This document shows, piece by piece, positions 1-5,275 of a DNA stretch of 5,275 bases. Position 1 is the first letter of the stretch, and each line of letters begins with the position of its first letter. Source of the stretch: Nitrospirales bacterium (lineage in GTDB: Bacteria; Nitrospirota; Nitrospiria; Nitrospirales; UBA8639); NCBI GenBank assembly GCA_021604265.1, contig BQIY01000204.1, forward strand, positions 1 through 5,275, read 5' to 3'. Both the position numbers and the translations under genes were made by a program. Below the pieces are notes generated by a model that saw nothing but the letters and a program-made list of their open reading frames with translations, had not been told where the DNA came from and made no database searches.

Positions 1-2904
1 GCCTTCTCCAGGTTTGGCCCCTTGCGCCATCTTGATTTGCAGTTCTTTGGCATTAACCAAATAATGGGCAGTCACTCCAAATCGTCCAGACGCTACCTGT
101 TTTATATAGGAGTTTTTCGAGTCGCCATTCTCAAGTACGCCAAAACGCTCAGGATCTTCCCCCCCTTCACCCGTATTACTTTTGGCCCCGAGACGATTCA
201 TCGCAATGGCGAGCGTTTCATGCGCTTCCTTACTGATCGCCCCAAATGACATGGCTCCAGTCGTAAATCGCTTCACAATGTCTTTAGCCGGTTCAACCTC
301 GCCAAGAGGGAGAGGGGTCTCTGCAAAGGAAAAATCAAACAGCCCGCGAAGCGTGGACCGCCGTTTTTGCTCTTCATTCACGAGGGTGGAAAATTCAGCG
401 AACGTCTTTGGATCATTGGCTTTCGTGGAATGTTGGAGTTTATAAATGACATCCGGATTCCAATTATGGTGTTCTCCCTGAATCCGGTAGTGAATTTCCC
501 CTCCAAAATCGAGTTGCCGAAGAGGCACAGGTTCATACGCCTGAGAGTGCCGCCTCAATGTCTCTTCGCCAATTTCCCGAATCCCAATGCCCCCAATGCG
601 GGAGGCGGTCCCCGAAAAGTACCGGTCAATGAGTTCAGGGTTTAAGCCCAACGCTTCAAAGATTTGCGCACCGCAATAGGACTGCAGTGTCGAGATTCCC
701 ATTTTCGAAAAGATCTTTAGCAGGCCCTTGTCCACCGCTTTGACGAACTTCCCTTCCGCCGTTTGCGCATCAACCCCTTCAGGAAGATACCCTTCCCGTT
801 CCATATCAACCAGGGATTCAAACACCAGATAGGGATTAATAGCACCCGCGCCATAGCCGATTAAACAGGCAAAATGATGGACATCTCGTGGTTCACCCGT
901 TTCTAAAATCAAACCGACTTCCGTACGCGTTTCTTGGCGAATCAAGTGATGATGGACGGCAGATACTCCGAGCAAGCTAGGAATCGGGGCCCATTCATCA
1001 TTGACTCCGCGATCGCTCAAAATAAGAAATTTTTCTCCCTCTTGAATAGCCTTCGACGCTTGCACGCAAAGTTGATCTAACGCCGACGCCAAGCCTTCAG
1101 GGCCCTCTGCAACCCGGAAGCGTAGGGAGAGGGTCTTGCTTTTAAAATTCGGATCTCCAAAGTCACGAATTTTTTGGAGTTCGGCATTCGTCAAGATTGG
1201 CTGCTGCAATTTAATCCGTCGACAGGCTTCCGGCACTTCTGCAATCACATTGGGTTTCGGACCGATATTGGTCACCAGGGACATCACAAGATGCTCGCGA
1301 ATGGGATCGATCGGAGGATTGGTGACTTGGGCAAAGAGCTGCTTAAAATATTTGAAGAGTAATTGCGGTCGCTGCGAAAGCACAGCCAACGGCGTATCCG
1401 TACCCATGGAAGAAATAGGTTCTTCTCCAGTAACGGCCATCGGAATCAACACCATTTTTAATTCTTCAATGGTGTAGCCAAATGCTTGCTGGCGCTGGCG
1501 AATAGTCGGATGATCGGGCTGAGGCACATTAAAGGGCTCCGGTAACTCATCTAATGACACGCGATACTCTGTAAGCCATTGTCGGTAGGGTTTCCGTTTC
1601 ACCATATCCGACTTTATCTCTTCATCATCAATGATCCGACCTTCCACGGTATCGACCACAAACATCCGTCCAGGCTGCAGTCTTCCTTTGGAACGAATAT
1701 TCTTTGGTTCAGCAGGCAGTACTCCGGCTTCGGATGCCAACACGACTAAATCGTCTGTCGTCACTTGGTATCGACAGGGTCGCAACCCATTACGGTCTAA
1801 TGTGGCCCCGATGAGCTTTCCATCGGTAAAGCAGACCGCTGCCGGGCCATCCCACGGTTCCATCATGGCGGCGTGATATTCATAGAACCCTCGGCGGTCA
1901 AGATCCATTTGCGGATTTCCGACCCAAGGTTCAGGAATGAGCATCATCATGACATGAGGAAGCGGCCGGCCGGCCATCACGAGAAACTCGATGGCATTAT
2001 CTAAGCAAGCAGAATCGCTTTGCATCTCATCGTCTGTTATCGGAAAGAGCTTCTGAAGGTCATCTCCAAACAATTTCGACGCTAAGCGACCTTGTCGTGC
2101 CCTCATCCAGTTGACATTACCCTTCAGGGTATTAATTTCACCGTTATGGACCGTAAACCGATAGGGATGAGCCAAGGACCAGGTTGGAAAGGTGTTGGTA
2201 CTAAATCGAGAGTGTACTAACGCCAGCGCAGAAACAAAGGCGGGGTCGGCCAGATCAGGGTAGAACGTCCCAACTTGCTGTGGAAGCAACATGCCTTTGT
2301 ACACAATCGTCTGGCCTGACAAACTACAGATGTAGACATGCTCACGATCGGCAATAGCCGACTCTCGAATCGCACGAGTAATACGTTTTCGTATGACATA
2401 CAGCTTTCGCTCAAATTGCGCTTCATTGAGGAGATCGCGTGCGACAAAAAATTGGCGTATCACCGGGAGAGTCGTCCTCGCCTGAGCACCGATGGCTTCC
2501 TGTTTAACTGGCACATCACGCCATCCGAGGAATTCTTGACCTTCTTCCCGAATAATTTTTTCTATCAACACGTCACACTGCCGTCGAGACTTCTCTTCCT
2601 GAGGCAGGTAGAGCATTCCCACTCCATAGCCACCGGCCTGAGGCAAGGTCGTGCCTTGATCTTTCAAGACTCGGCTAAAAAATTGGTGGGGAATCTGAAG
2701 AAGAATTCCCGCTCCATCTCCCGTGCAGGGATCACAACCTTGAGCGCCTCGATGATATAAATTTTCGAGAATTCGCAGACCATCCTGAACAATACCGTGA
2801 GATTTGACGCCTTTAATATGCGCAATGAACCCGACTCCACACCCATCTTTCTCATTGCTTGGGTGATAGAGCCCTTGAGCTGGAGGTAAACCTGGAATGT
2901 TCAT
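1..2904 (-). CDS. gltB: Glutamate synthase (GOGAT) large/alpha subunit, N-terminal 968 residues; cut by the left window edge
   Basis: GltB makes glutamate from glutamine and 2-oxoglutarate in the cytoplasm. It releases ammonia from glutamine in its N-terminal class II amidotransferase domain and channels it to an FMN/Fe-S synthase domain. Seen here: the frame is open from the ATG to the window edge (968 codons; whole proteins are about 1,500). The predicted nucleophile is Cys22 in CGVGF, exposed in this family by removal of a propeptide. Amidotransferase motifs follow: HSRFSTNTFPTW near residues 231-242, HNGEINT from 253, EPWDGPA near 350 and RNGLRP near 370. The central domain spans roughly 460-760 (SSMGTDTP near 495). 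The FMN synthase domain begins near 800, with GAMSFGAIS near 880, NTGEGGED near 910-917 and KMAQGAKPGEG at the edge. The start is supported by an in-frame TAG 12 nt upstream (2914-2916). No frameshift is visible. Whether the electron donor is NADPH (with GltD) or ferredoxin cannot be decided from this part. Confidence 0.97.
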   Translation of the reverse strand, partial: MNIPGLPPAQGLYHPSNEKDGCGVGFIAHIKGVKSHGIVQDGLRILENLYHRGAQGCDPCTGDGAGILLQIPHQFFSRVLKDQGTTLPQAGGYGVGMLYLPQEEKSRRQCDVLIEKIIREEGQEFLGWRDVPVKQEAIGAQARTTLPVIRQFFVARDLLNEAQFERKLYVIRKRITRAIRESAIADREHVYICSLSGQTIVYKGMLLPQQVGTFYPDLADPAFVSALALVHSRFSTNTFPTWSLAHPYRFTVHNGEINTLKGNVNWMRARQGRLASKLFGDDLQKLFPITDDEMQSDSACLDNAIEFLVMAGRPLPHVMMMLIPEPWVGNPQMDLDRRGFYEYHAAMMEPWDGPAAVCFTDGKLIGATLDRNGLRPCRYQVTTDDLVVLASEAGVLPAEPKNIRSKGRLQPGRMFVVDTVEGRIIDDEEIKSDMVKRKPYRQWLTEYRVSLDELPEPFNVPQPDHPTIRQRQQAFGYTIEELKMVLIPMAVTGEEPISSMGTDTPLAVLSQRPQLLFKYFKQLFAQVTNPPIDPIREHLVMSLVTNIGPKPNVIAEVPEACRRIKLQQPILTNAELQKIRDFGDPNFKSKTLSLRFRVAEGPEGLASALDQLCVQASKAIQEGEKFLILSDRGVNDEWAPIPSLLGVSAVHHHLIRQETRTEVGLILETGEPRDVHHFACLIGYGAGAINPYLVFESLVDMEREGYLPEGVDAQTAEGKFVKAVDKGLLKIFSKMGISTLQSYCGAQIFEALGLNPELIDRYFSGTASRIGGIGIREIGEETLRRHSQAYEPVPLRQLDFGGEIHYRIQGEHHNWNPDVIYKLQHSTKANDPKTFAEFSTLVNEEQKRRSTLRGLFDFSFAETPLPLGEVEPAKDIVKRFTTGAMSFGAISKEAHETLAIAMNRLGAKSNTGEGGEDPERFGVLENGDSKNSYIKQVASGRFGVTAHYLVNAKELQIKMAQGAKPGEG

Positions 2905-2916
2905 GGGTACGTTCTA

Positions 2917-2922
2917 TCCTTC
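2917..2922 (-). promoter_or_regulatory. Candidate ribosome binding site of gltB
   Basis: On the minus strand GAAGGA precedes the gltB ATG by 12 nt, somewhat longer than the usual 5-9. It is the only Shine-Dalgarno-like purine run close to this start, and an in-frame TAG between it and the ATG excludes an earlier start in this frame. Confidence 0.5.
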
Positions 2923-3044
2923 ACTGGGGATCGACGAAATCGATTGCTCTCTCTCACCCTCGAATGTAGACGTCCCTCCCTCAATTCAGAGAGTCCATCC
3001 ATCATTCGTCATCAAGCGAAGCTAGGGAGTGAATGAGAATTAAG

Positions 3045-3061
3045 CCCTTGAAAACTAAGGG
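3045..3061 (-). repeat. Small inverted repeat at the predicted 5' end of the gltB leader
   Basis: CCCTT at 3045-3049 and AAGGG at 3057-3061 form a perfect 5-bp stem around a 7-nt loop. If transcription of gltB starts near 3060, this would be a stem-loop at the very 5' end of the mRNA, which can affect mRNA stability. It is short enough to occur by chance. Confidence 0.3.
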
Positions 3062-3066
3062 ATAAC

Positions 3067-3094
3067 ATTAATTGAAGAATTCAGACACTGTCAA
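3067..3094 (-). promoter_or_regulatory. Candidate sigma-70-type promoter of gltB
   Basis: On the minus strand a perfect -35 hexamer TTGACA (3094-3089) is followed after 16 bp by ATTAAT (3072-3067), which matches the -10 consensus at 4 of 6 positions. Transcription would start near 3060, giving a leader of about 155 nt before the gltB ATG. The -35 box is strong and the -10 box and spacer are mediocre, so this is a moderate call. No sigma-54 (-24/-12) pattern was seen, although nitrogen genes sometimes use one. Confidence 0.4.
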
Positions 3095-3175
3095 GGCGAA
3101 GGCTGTGATGAAAACTCGAACAACACTTCACCATTGCTCGCAGGTCCAATGGCCTGTTGAAGAGGCTCATTTTGC

Positions 3176-3204
3176 TTGACAATCTGTCAGATACCGCCTA
3201 GTAT
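3176..3204 (+). promoter_or_regulatory. Candidate sigma-70-type promoter of ispB
   Basis: A perfect TTGACA (-35, 3176-3181) is followed after the optimal 17 bp by TAGTAT (-10, 3199-3204), which matches TATAAT at 4 of 6 positions including the key second and last bases. Only 8 bases separate the -10 box from the ispB ATG at 3213. The predicted start of transcription therefore falls at about 3211-3213, on or just before the start codon. Confidence 0.6.
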
Positions 3205-3205
3205 C
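3177..3205. promoter_or_regulatory. Candidate operator: two abutting inverted repeats across the ispB promoter
   Basis: The first dyad is TGACA-ATC-TGTCA (3177-3189) and overlaps the -35 box. The second, GATAC-CGCCTA-GTATC (3190-3205), follows with no gap and includes most of the -10 box. Both have perfect 5-bp arms. A protein bound here would compete with RNA polymerase, so repression is the natural reading. No specific regulator can be named from the sequence. Confidence 0.35.
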
Positions 3206-3212
3206 GCCCGCC

Positions 3213-4220
3213 ATGAGTGGTAACAGCCCAACTCTTCAAAACCTCACCAATATGGCTGATGTCTGGGATGCCTATCGAGAGGAGTTGAATGAAGTTGAAT
3301 TACAAGTCCACAAAAATCTCAATTCTGAAGCCTCTCTGATCAATACCATTTCAAGCCAAATCATGGCGAGTGGCGGTAAACGCATTCGCCCGTTATTGCT
3401 CATTCTCAGCGCCAAACTCTGCGGGTTCATTCAACGAGAATACCTCCTCCTCGGCAGTTTGATTGAATATATCCACACAGCAACGTTACTCCACGATGAC
3501 GTCTTGGATGAGGCAGATATTCGTCGCGGCGAAAAAACAGCCCGCCGAATCTGGGGAAATCACGCCAGCATTCTTGTTGGAGATTACCTCTACTCCCAAG
3601 CCATGACTCAGATTGCCTCATTCCATAATCATGGCTTCAATGAATCACTTGCTGATGCCTGTCGGAAAATGACTGAAGGTGAGGTCTTGCAGTTATGTGC
3701 GAATAGTCGTCCAGAAATTACCGAACCGGAATATTTGCAAATTGTCGAATATAAAACCGCCACCCTCGTCGCCGCCTCGTGTAAAATTGGAGCGGCCATT
3801 GGTGAAGGGACGCCAGCAGAACAGGCGGCTCTGGCTCGATTCGGATTAAACTTAGGAATGGCCTTTCAACTGACTGATGACTGCTTAGACTATCTGGCAG
3901 ACGGCGCTCGACTGGGCAAGACGTTAGGAAAAGATATCCGGCAAGGGATGGTCACACTCCCGCTTCTTCATCTCTTTCAAACGTGTAAAGATGACCAACG
4001 GCAGTGGATTAAATCAAAAGTACAAAGCCGCGTGATTACGGATGAAGACTTGACGACCATCATTACCCTCATGCATGAACACCACTCTTTGACCTACGCC
4101 ACGCAGCGGGCTCAAGAATACGTCAAGGCTGCCAGCCTAGACTTAGAACCCTTTGCCGATGGAATGGCTAAACGATCCTTGGCGATTGTGTCCCAGTACA
4201 TGGTCAATCGAGATCAATAA
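3213..4220 (+). CDS. ispB: Long-chain polyprenyl (probably octaprenyl-type) diphosphate synthase, complete
   Basis: This trans-prenyltransferase extends an allylic diphosphate with successive isopentenyl diphosphate units to make the side chain of a respiratory quinone. The 335-residue product has the family hallmarks in order: GGKRIRP (54-60), the first Asp-rich motif DDVLD (95-99), GEVLQL (156-161), KTA (181-183), FQL (218-220) and the second Asp-rich motif DDCLD (222-226). The Asp motifs bind substrate diphosphates through Mg2+. The fifth residue before the first motif is Ala90; in this family a small residue there leaves the product tunnel open, favouring a long chain, whereas aromatic residues near it give short products. 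Exact chain length cannot be read. The ATG at 3213 has no Shine-Dalgarno sequence and lies just after a predicted -10 box, so the mRNA may be leaderless. Met14 (3252) is an alternative start, giving 322 residues, close to E. coli IspB (323), but it also lacks a ribosome binding site. Other long-chain synthases (HepT/SdsA type) are the main alternative names. Confidence 0.93.
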   Translation: MSGNSPTLQNLTNMADVWDAYREELNEVELQVHKNLNSEASLINTISSQIMASGGKRIRPLLLILSAKLCGFIQREYLLLGSLIEYIHTATLLHDDVLDEADIRRGEKTARRIWGNHASILVGDYLYSQAMTQIASFHNHGFNESLADACRKMTEGEVLQLCANSRPEITEPEYLQIVEYKTATLVAASCKIGAAIGEGTPAEQAALARFGLNLGMAFQLTDDCLDYLADGARLGKTLGKDIRQGMVTLPLLHLFQTCKDDQRQWIKSKVQSRVITDEDLTTIITLMHEHHSLTYATQRAQEYVKAASLDLEPFADGMAKRSLAIVSQYMVNRDQ

Positions 4221-4358
4221 AAAAACTTCAACTGAGCATCCCCCTGCGATTCCAGTTCCAGCAACCATCTCCACACCGATTGCGTTGCCTCACCACATCA
4301 CCGCGTTTGGGTACTTGACGGACCATCAGACCCCGCCCACGCCTGAGACATGATGCCG

Positions 4359-4380
4359 TGTTCTCGCTGTTTCAAGAACA
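4359..4380. repeat. Inverted repeat TGTTCT/AGAACA
   Basis: TGTTCT (4359-4364) and AGAACA (4375-4380) are perfect complements separated by 10 nt. No T-run follows on either strand, so it is not a standard intrinsic terminator. It could be a protein-binding dyad or chance. Confidence 0.35.
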
Positions 4381-4450
4381 TTCCGACGCCGGCATACAGT
4401 GACGGACCTTGAATACCCTGACTGGCAATCATCCGATGTTTACGATACTC

Positions 4451-4486
4451 TTTGCCCTACGATGATCCTTTTGCCTACGATGAACT
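4451..4486 (+). repeat. Imperfect 18-bp tandem repeat
   Basis: Two 18-bp units (4451-4468 and 4469-4486) share an exact CCTACGATGA core at 4456-4465 and 4474-4483. The period is a multiple of three; in the frame that begins at position 4476 the units read YDDPFA and YDELQR, so it could be a small in-frame duplication inside a coding remnant. Confidence 0.5.
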
Positions 4487-4564
4487 TCAACGACGACATA
4501 TCGAGTCGAACACAACCGTTGCCCTGACACCGGCGCAGCAACTGCAAAGTTTTCCGCCCATATC

Positions 4565-5275
4565 ATGCATAAGAACGCTTCACATATTCTCGAAAGGCTG
4601 AAAGCCCTTCCGCCCAACCATATTTATGCGCTCGCTCCCAAAGACTATATACTCCGAGGGTATGATTACTACTCGCGAGAACGGTTGGAATTCTATAAAT
4701 GGAATACCGACCAGACATTGCTCACCGCCTACGTGAAAGGGACCCAGCGATACTCCGTTCAATTTTCCGCACACGAGCCAGACTTACGCTATACCTGCGA
4801 CTGTCCAGCATGGACGTCGACCTCTCAATGCAAACATGTCATTTGTGCGCTTCTGACGACCATCAACGTCCTCGTACCAGAAACCTTTTCACTGCCAGGC
4901 AATCATACCGCTCGCCGGAATCTCCTACGAAAAGAATTGCTGCCAGCGTCATCGCCTCACACACTGCTGACGGAAACCGTACCGTCCGCCTCACGGCTGG
5001 AAGTGGTACTGTCTGACCATGAATCCTTACCGGAAATTGCCATAAAAAAAGACGGGGAATTATGCCGTTCCTTTTATGGCATCCCCACCGAACTGACACT
5101 CCTCATGAGAGGAACCTTTGACCCGGCCTGGTTGGCGCATGAAAATTTTCGCACCTACCTGGAGCAATATGGTAATACACATCCCCTCGTTTTTGACACA
5201 CAAGAACAACAGACCACTCTCACCTGGCGGCCGTCGCGTCACTATCACTCCGCAACAGAACTTGATGTCAAAGAA
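4565..5275 (+). CDS. SWIM zinc-finger protein, probably the N-terminus of a SWI2/SNF2-type helicase; cut by the right window edge
   Basis: The frame is open for 237 codons from the ATG to the last base. Its clearest feature is a SWIM zinc finger: Cys78, Cys80, Cys89 and His91 in the pattern CxC-x8-CxH, with the typical CDCPAW start and CKHV end. SWIM fingers bind zinc and are thought to mediate contacts with DNA or protein. In bacteria they commonly stand at the N-terminus of SWI2/SNF2 ATPases, which makes a DNA-dependent ATPase or helicase the best guess, but no Walker A or helicase motif lies within the window. Residues 110-237 have no motif I recognise, and no signal peptide or membrane segment is seen. 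The start is the only ATG after the in-frame TGA at 4481-4483 and before the finger, with no alternative GTG or TTG upstream, but it lacks a clear Shine-Dalgarno sequence. No promoter was found; transcription from ispB is possible. A stand-alone SWIM protein is the alternative. Confidence 0.82.
   Translation, partial: MHKNASHILERLKALPPNHIYALAPKDYILRGYDYYSRERLEFYKWNTDQTLLTAYVKGTQRYSVQFSAHEPDLRYTCDCPAWTSTSQCKHVICALLTTINVLVPETFSLPGNHTARRNLLRKELLPASSPHTLLTETVPSASRLEVVLSDHESLPEIAIKKDGELCRSFYGIPTELTLLMRGTFDPAWLAHENFRTYLEQYGNTHPLVFDTQEQQTTLTWRPSRHYHSATELDVKE

Larger units (their letters stand above)
2905..3212. other. Divergent gltB/ispB intergenic control region
   Basis: A 308-bp stretch separates the two divergently read starts. 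It holds a candidate promoter for each gene, the gltB ribosome binding site and several short inverted repeats: 2930-2944 (ATCGA/TCGAT, loop 5), 3045-3061, 3084-3092, 3177-3189 and 3190-3205. No RNA gene, riboswitch that I recognise, or convincing small gene was found. The half nearest gltB, read on the minus strand, would be a leader of about 155 nt if the promoter call is right. Confidence 0.7.
4221..4564. other. Gene-poor spacer between ispB and the SWIM-domain gene
   Basis: No convincing gene lies in these 344 bp. The ispB stop codon runs into seven consecutive A bases (4219-4225) but no hairpin with a T-tract follows, so no intrinsic terminator is seen for ispB and read-through into the next gene is possible. 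A TTGACG at 4315-4320 has no -10 partner. The stretch contains a 6-bp inverted repeat (4359-4380), an 18-bp imperfect tandem repeat (4451-4486) and, from about 4422, a short plus-strand frame whose translation looks protein-like but has no good start. Confidence 0.6.

Noticed and set aside
2338..2760. 140-codon plus-strand open frame opposite gltB, and other open frames on the plus strand of 22-1876
   Set aside because: They lie antisense to the continuous, motif-rich gltB frame, have no ribosome binding sites and give no recognisable protein; they are shadows of the real gene.
3033..3065. Ten-codon plus-strand mini-frame (MRIKPLKTKG) preceded by AGGGAG
   Set aside because: It lies upstream of the predicted ispB promoter, has no promoter of its own that I can see, and the purine run is only 3 nt from the ATG. 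Chance is likely.
3427..3621. 64-codon minus-strand open frame inside ispB
   Set aside because: It is antisense to a complete gene with both Asp-rich motifs in frame; a shadow.
4218..4226. A-run after ispB as a terminator on the opposite strand
   Set aside because: On the minus strand it is a T-run, but no GC-rich hairpin precedes it, and no minus-strand gene ends there.
4315..4320. TTGACG as a -35 box for the SWIM gene
   Set aside because: No -10-like sequence at 15-19 bp, and it is about 250 bp from the start codon.
4153..4353. 66-codon plus-strand frame overlapping the end of ispB
   Set aside because: Its first third is ispB in another frame and the rest is low-complexity P/T-rich translation of the spacer, with no ribosome binding site.
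4350..4412. Twenty-codon plus-strand frame with a CxxC pair (MMPCSRCFKN...)
   Set aside because: Too short, without a Shine-Dalgarno sequence, and not recognisable; a single CxxC is weak evidence for a gene.
4429..4617. 62-codon minus-strand open frame across the spacer and SWIM start
   Set aside because: No recognised motif, no ribosome binding site, and it overlaps the opposite-strand SWIM gene.
4699..5016. 105-codon plus-strand frame, plus minus-strand frames at 4580-4774, 4863-5099 and 5060-5248
   Set aside because: All overlap the SWIM frame, which carries the zinc finger and stays open to the window edge; the others are Arg/Ser-rich shadows.

Overview
The window looks like ordinary bacterial chromosome of near-balanced base composition, with two housekeeping genes in divergent orientation and a third, less well characterised gene entering from the right. 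I recognise no phage, insertion sequence, CRISPR array, rRNA or tRNA. The taxonomy is a guess: the protein style and moderate GC would fit a Nitrospirota-like or proteobacterial lineage, but nothing here fixes it.

Left (1-2904, minus strand): the first 968 codons of the large subunit of glutamate synthase (gltB), read without interruption. It contains the N-terminal glutamine amidotransferase domain, the central domain and the start of the FMN synthase domain. The C-terminal part, with the Fe-S cysteines and the beta-helix domain, lies beyond the left edge. Middle-left (2905-3212): a 308-bp divergent intergenic region with a candidate gltB promoter on the minus strand and a strong-looking ispB promoter on the plus strand. 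Middle (3213-4220, plus): a complete long-chain polyprenyl diphosphate synthase (IspB type) that makes the side chain of a respiratory quinone. Middle-right (4221-4564): 344 bp without a convincing gene, with a small inverted repeat, an 18-bp imperfect tandem repeat and a short coding-like stretch. Right (4565-5275, plus): the first 237 codons of a protein with a SWIM zinc finger (CxC-x8-CxH), probably the N-terminus of a SWI2/SNF2-type helicase that continues past the window.

The genes do not form one pathway. GltB serves ammonium assimilation and IspB serves quinone biosynthesis, and they share only the divergent control region. The most unusual local signal is that region. The predicted ispB -10 box ends only 8 bases before the ATG and there is no Shine-Dalgarno sequence, which suggests a leaderless or nearly leaderless mRNA. 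The same promoter is covered by two abutting perfect inverted repeats, and the TTGACA-type -35 boxes of both promoters sit in similar TGACA/TGTC dyads. I do not see evidence of a previously undescribed system.
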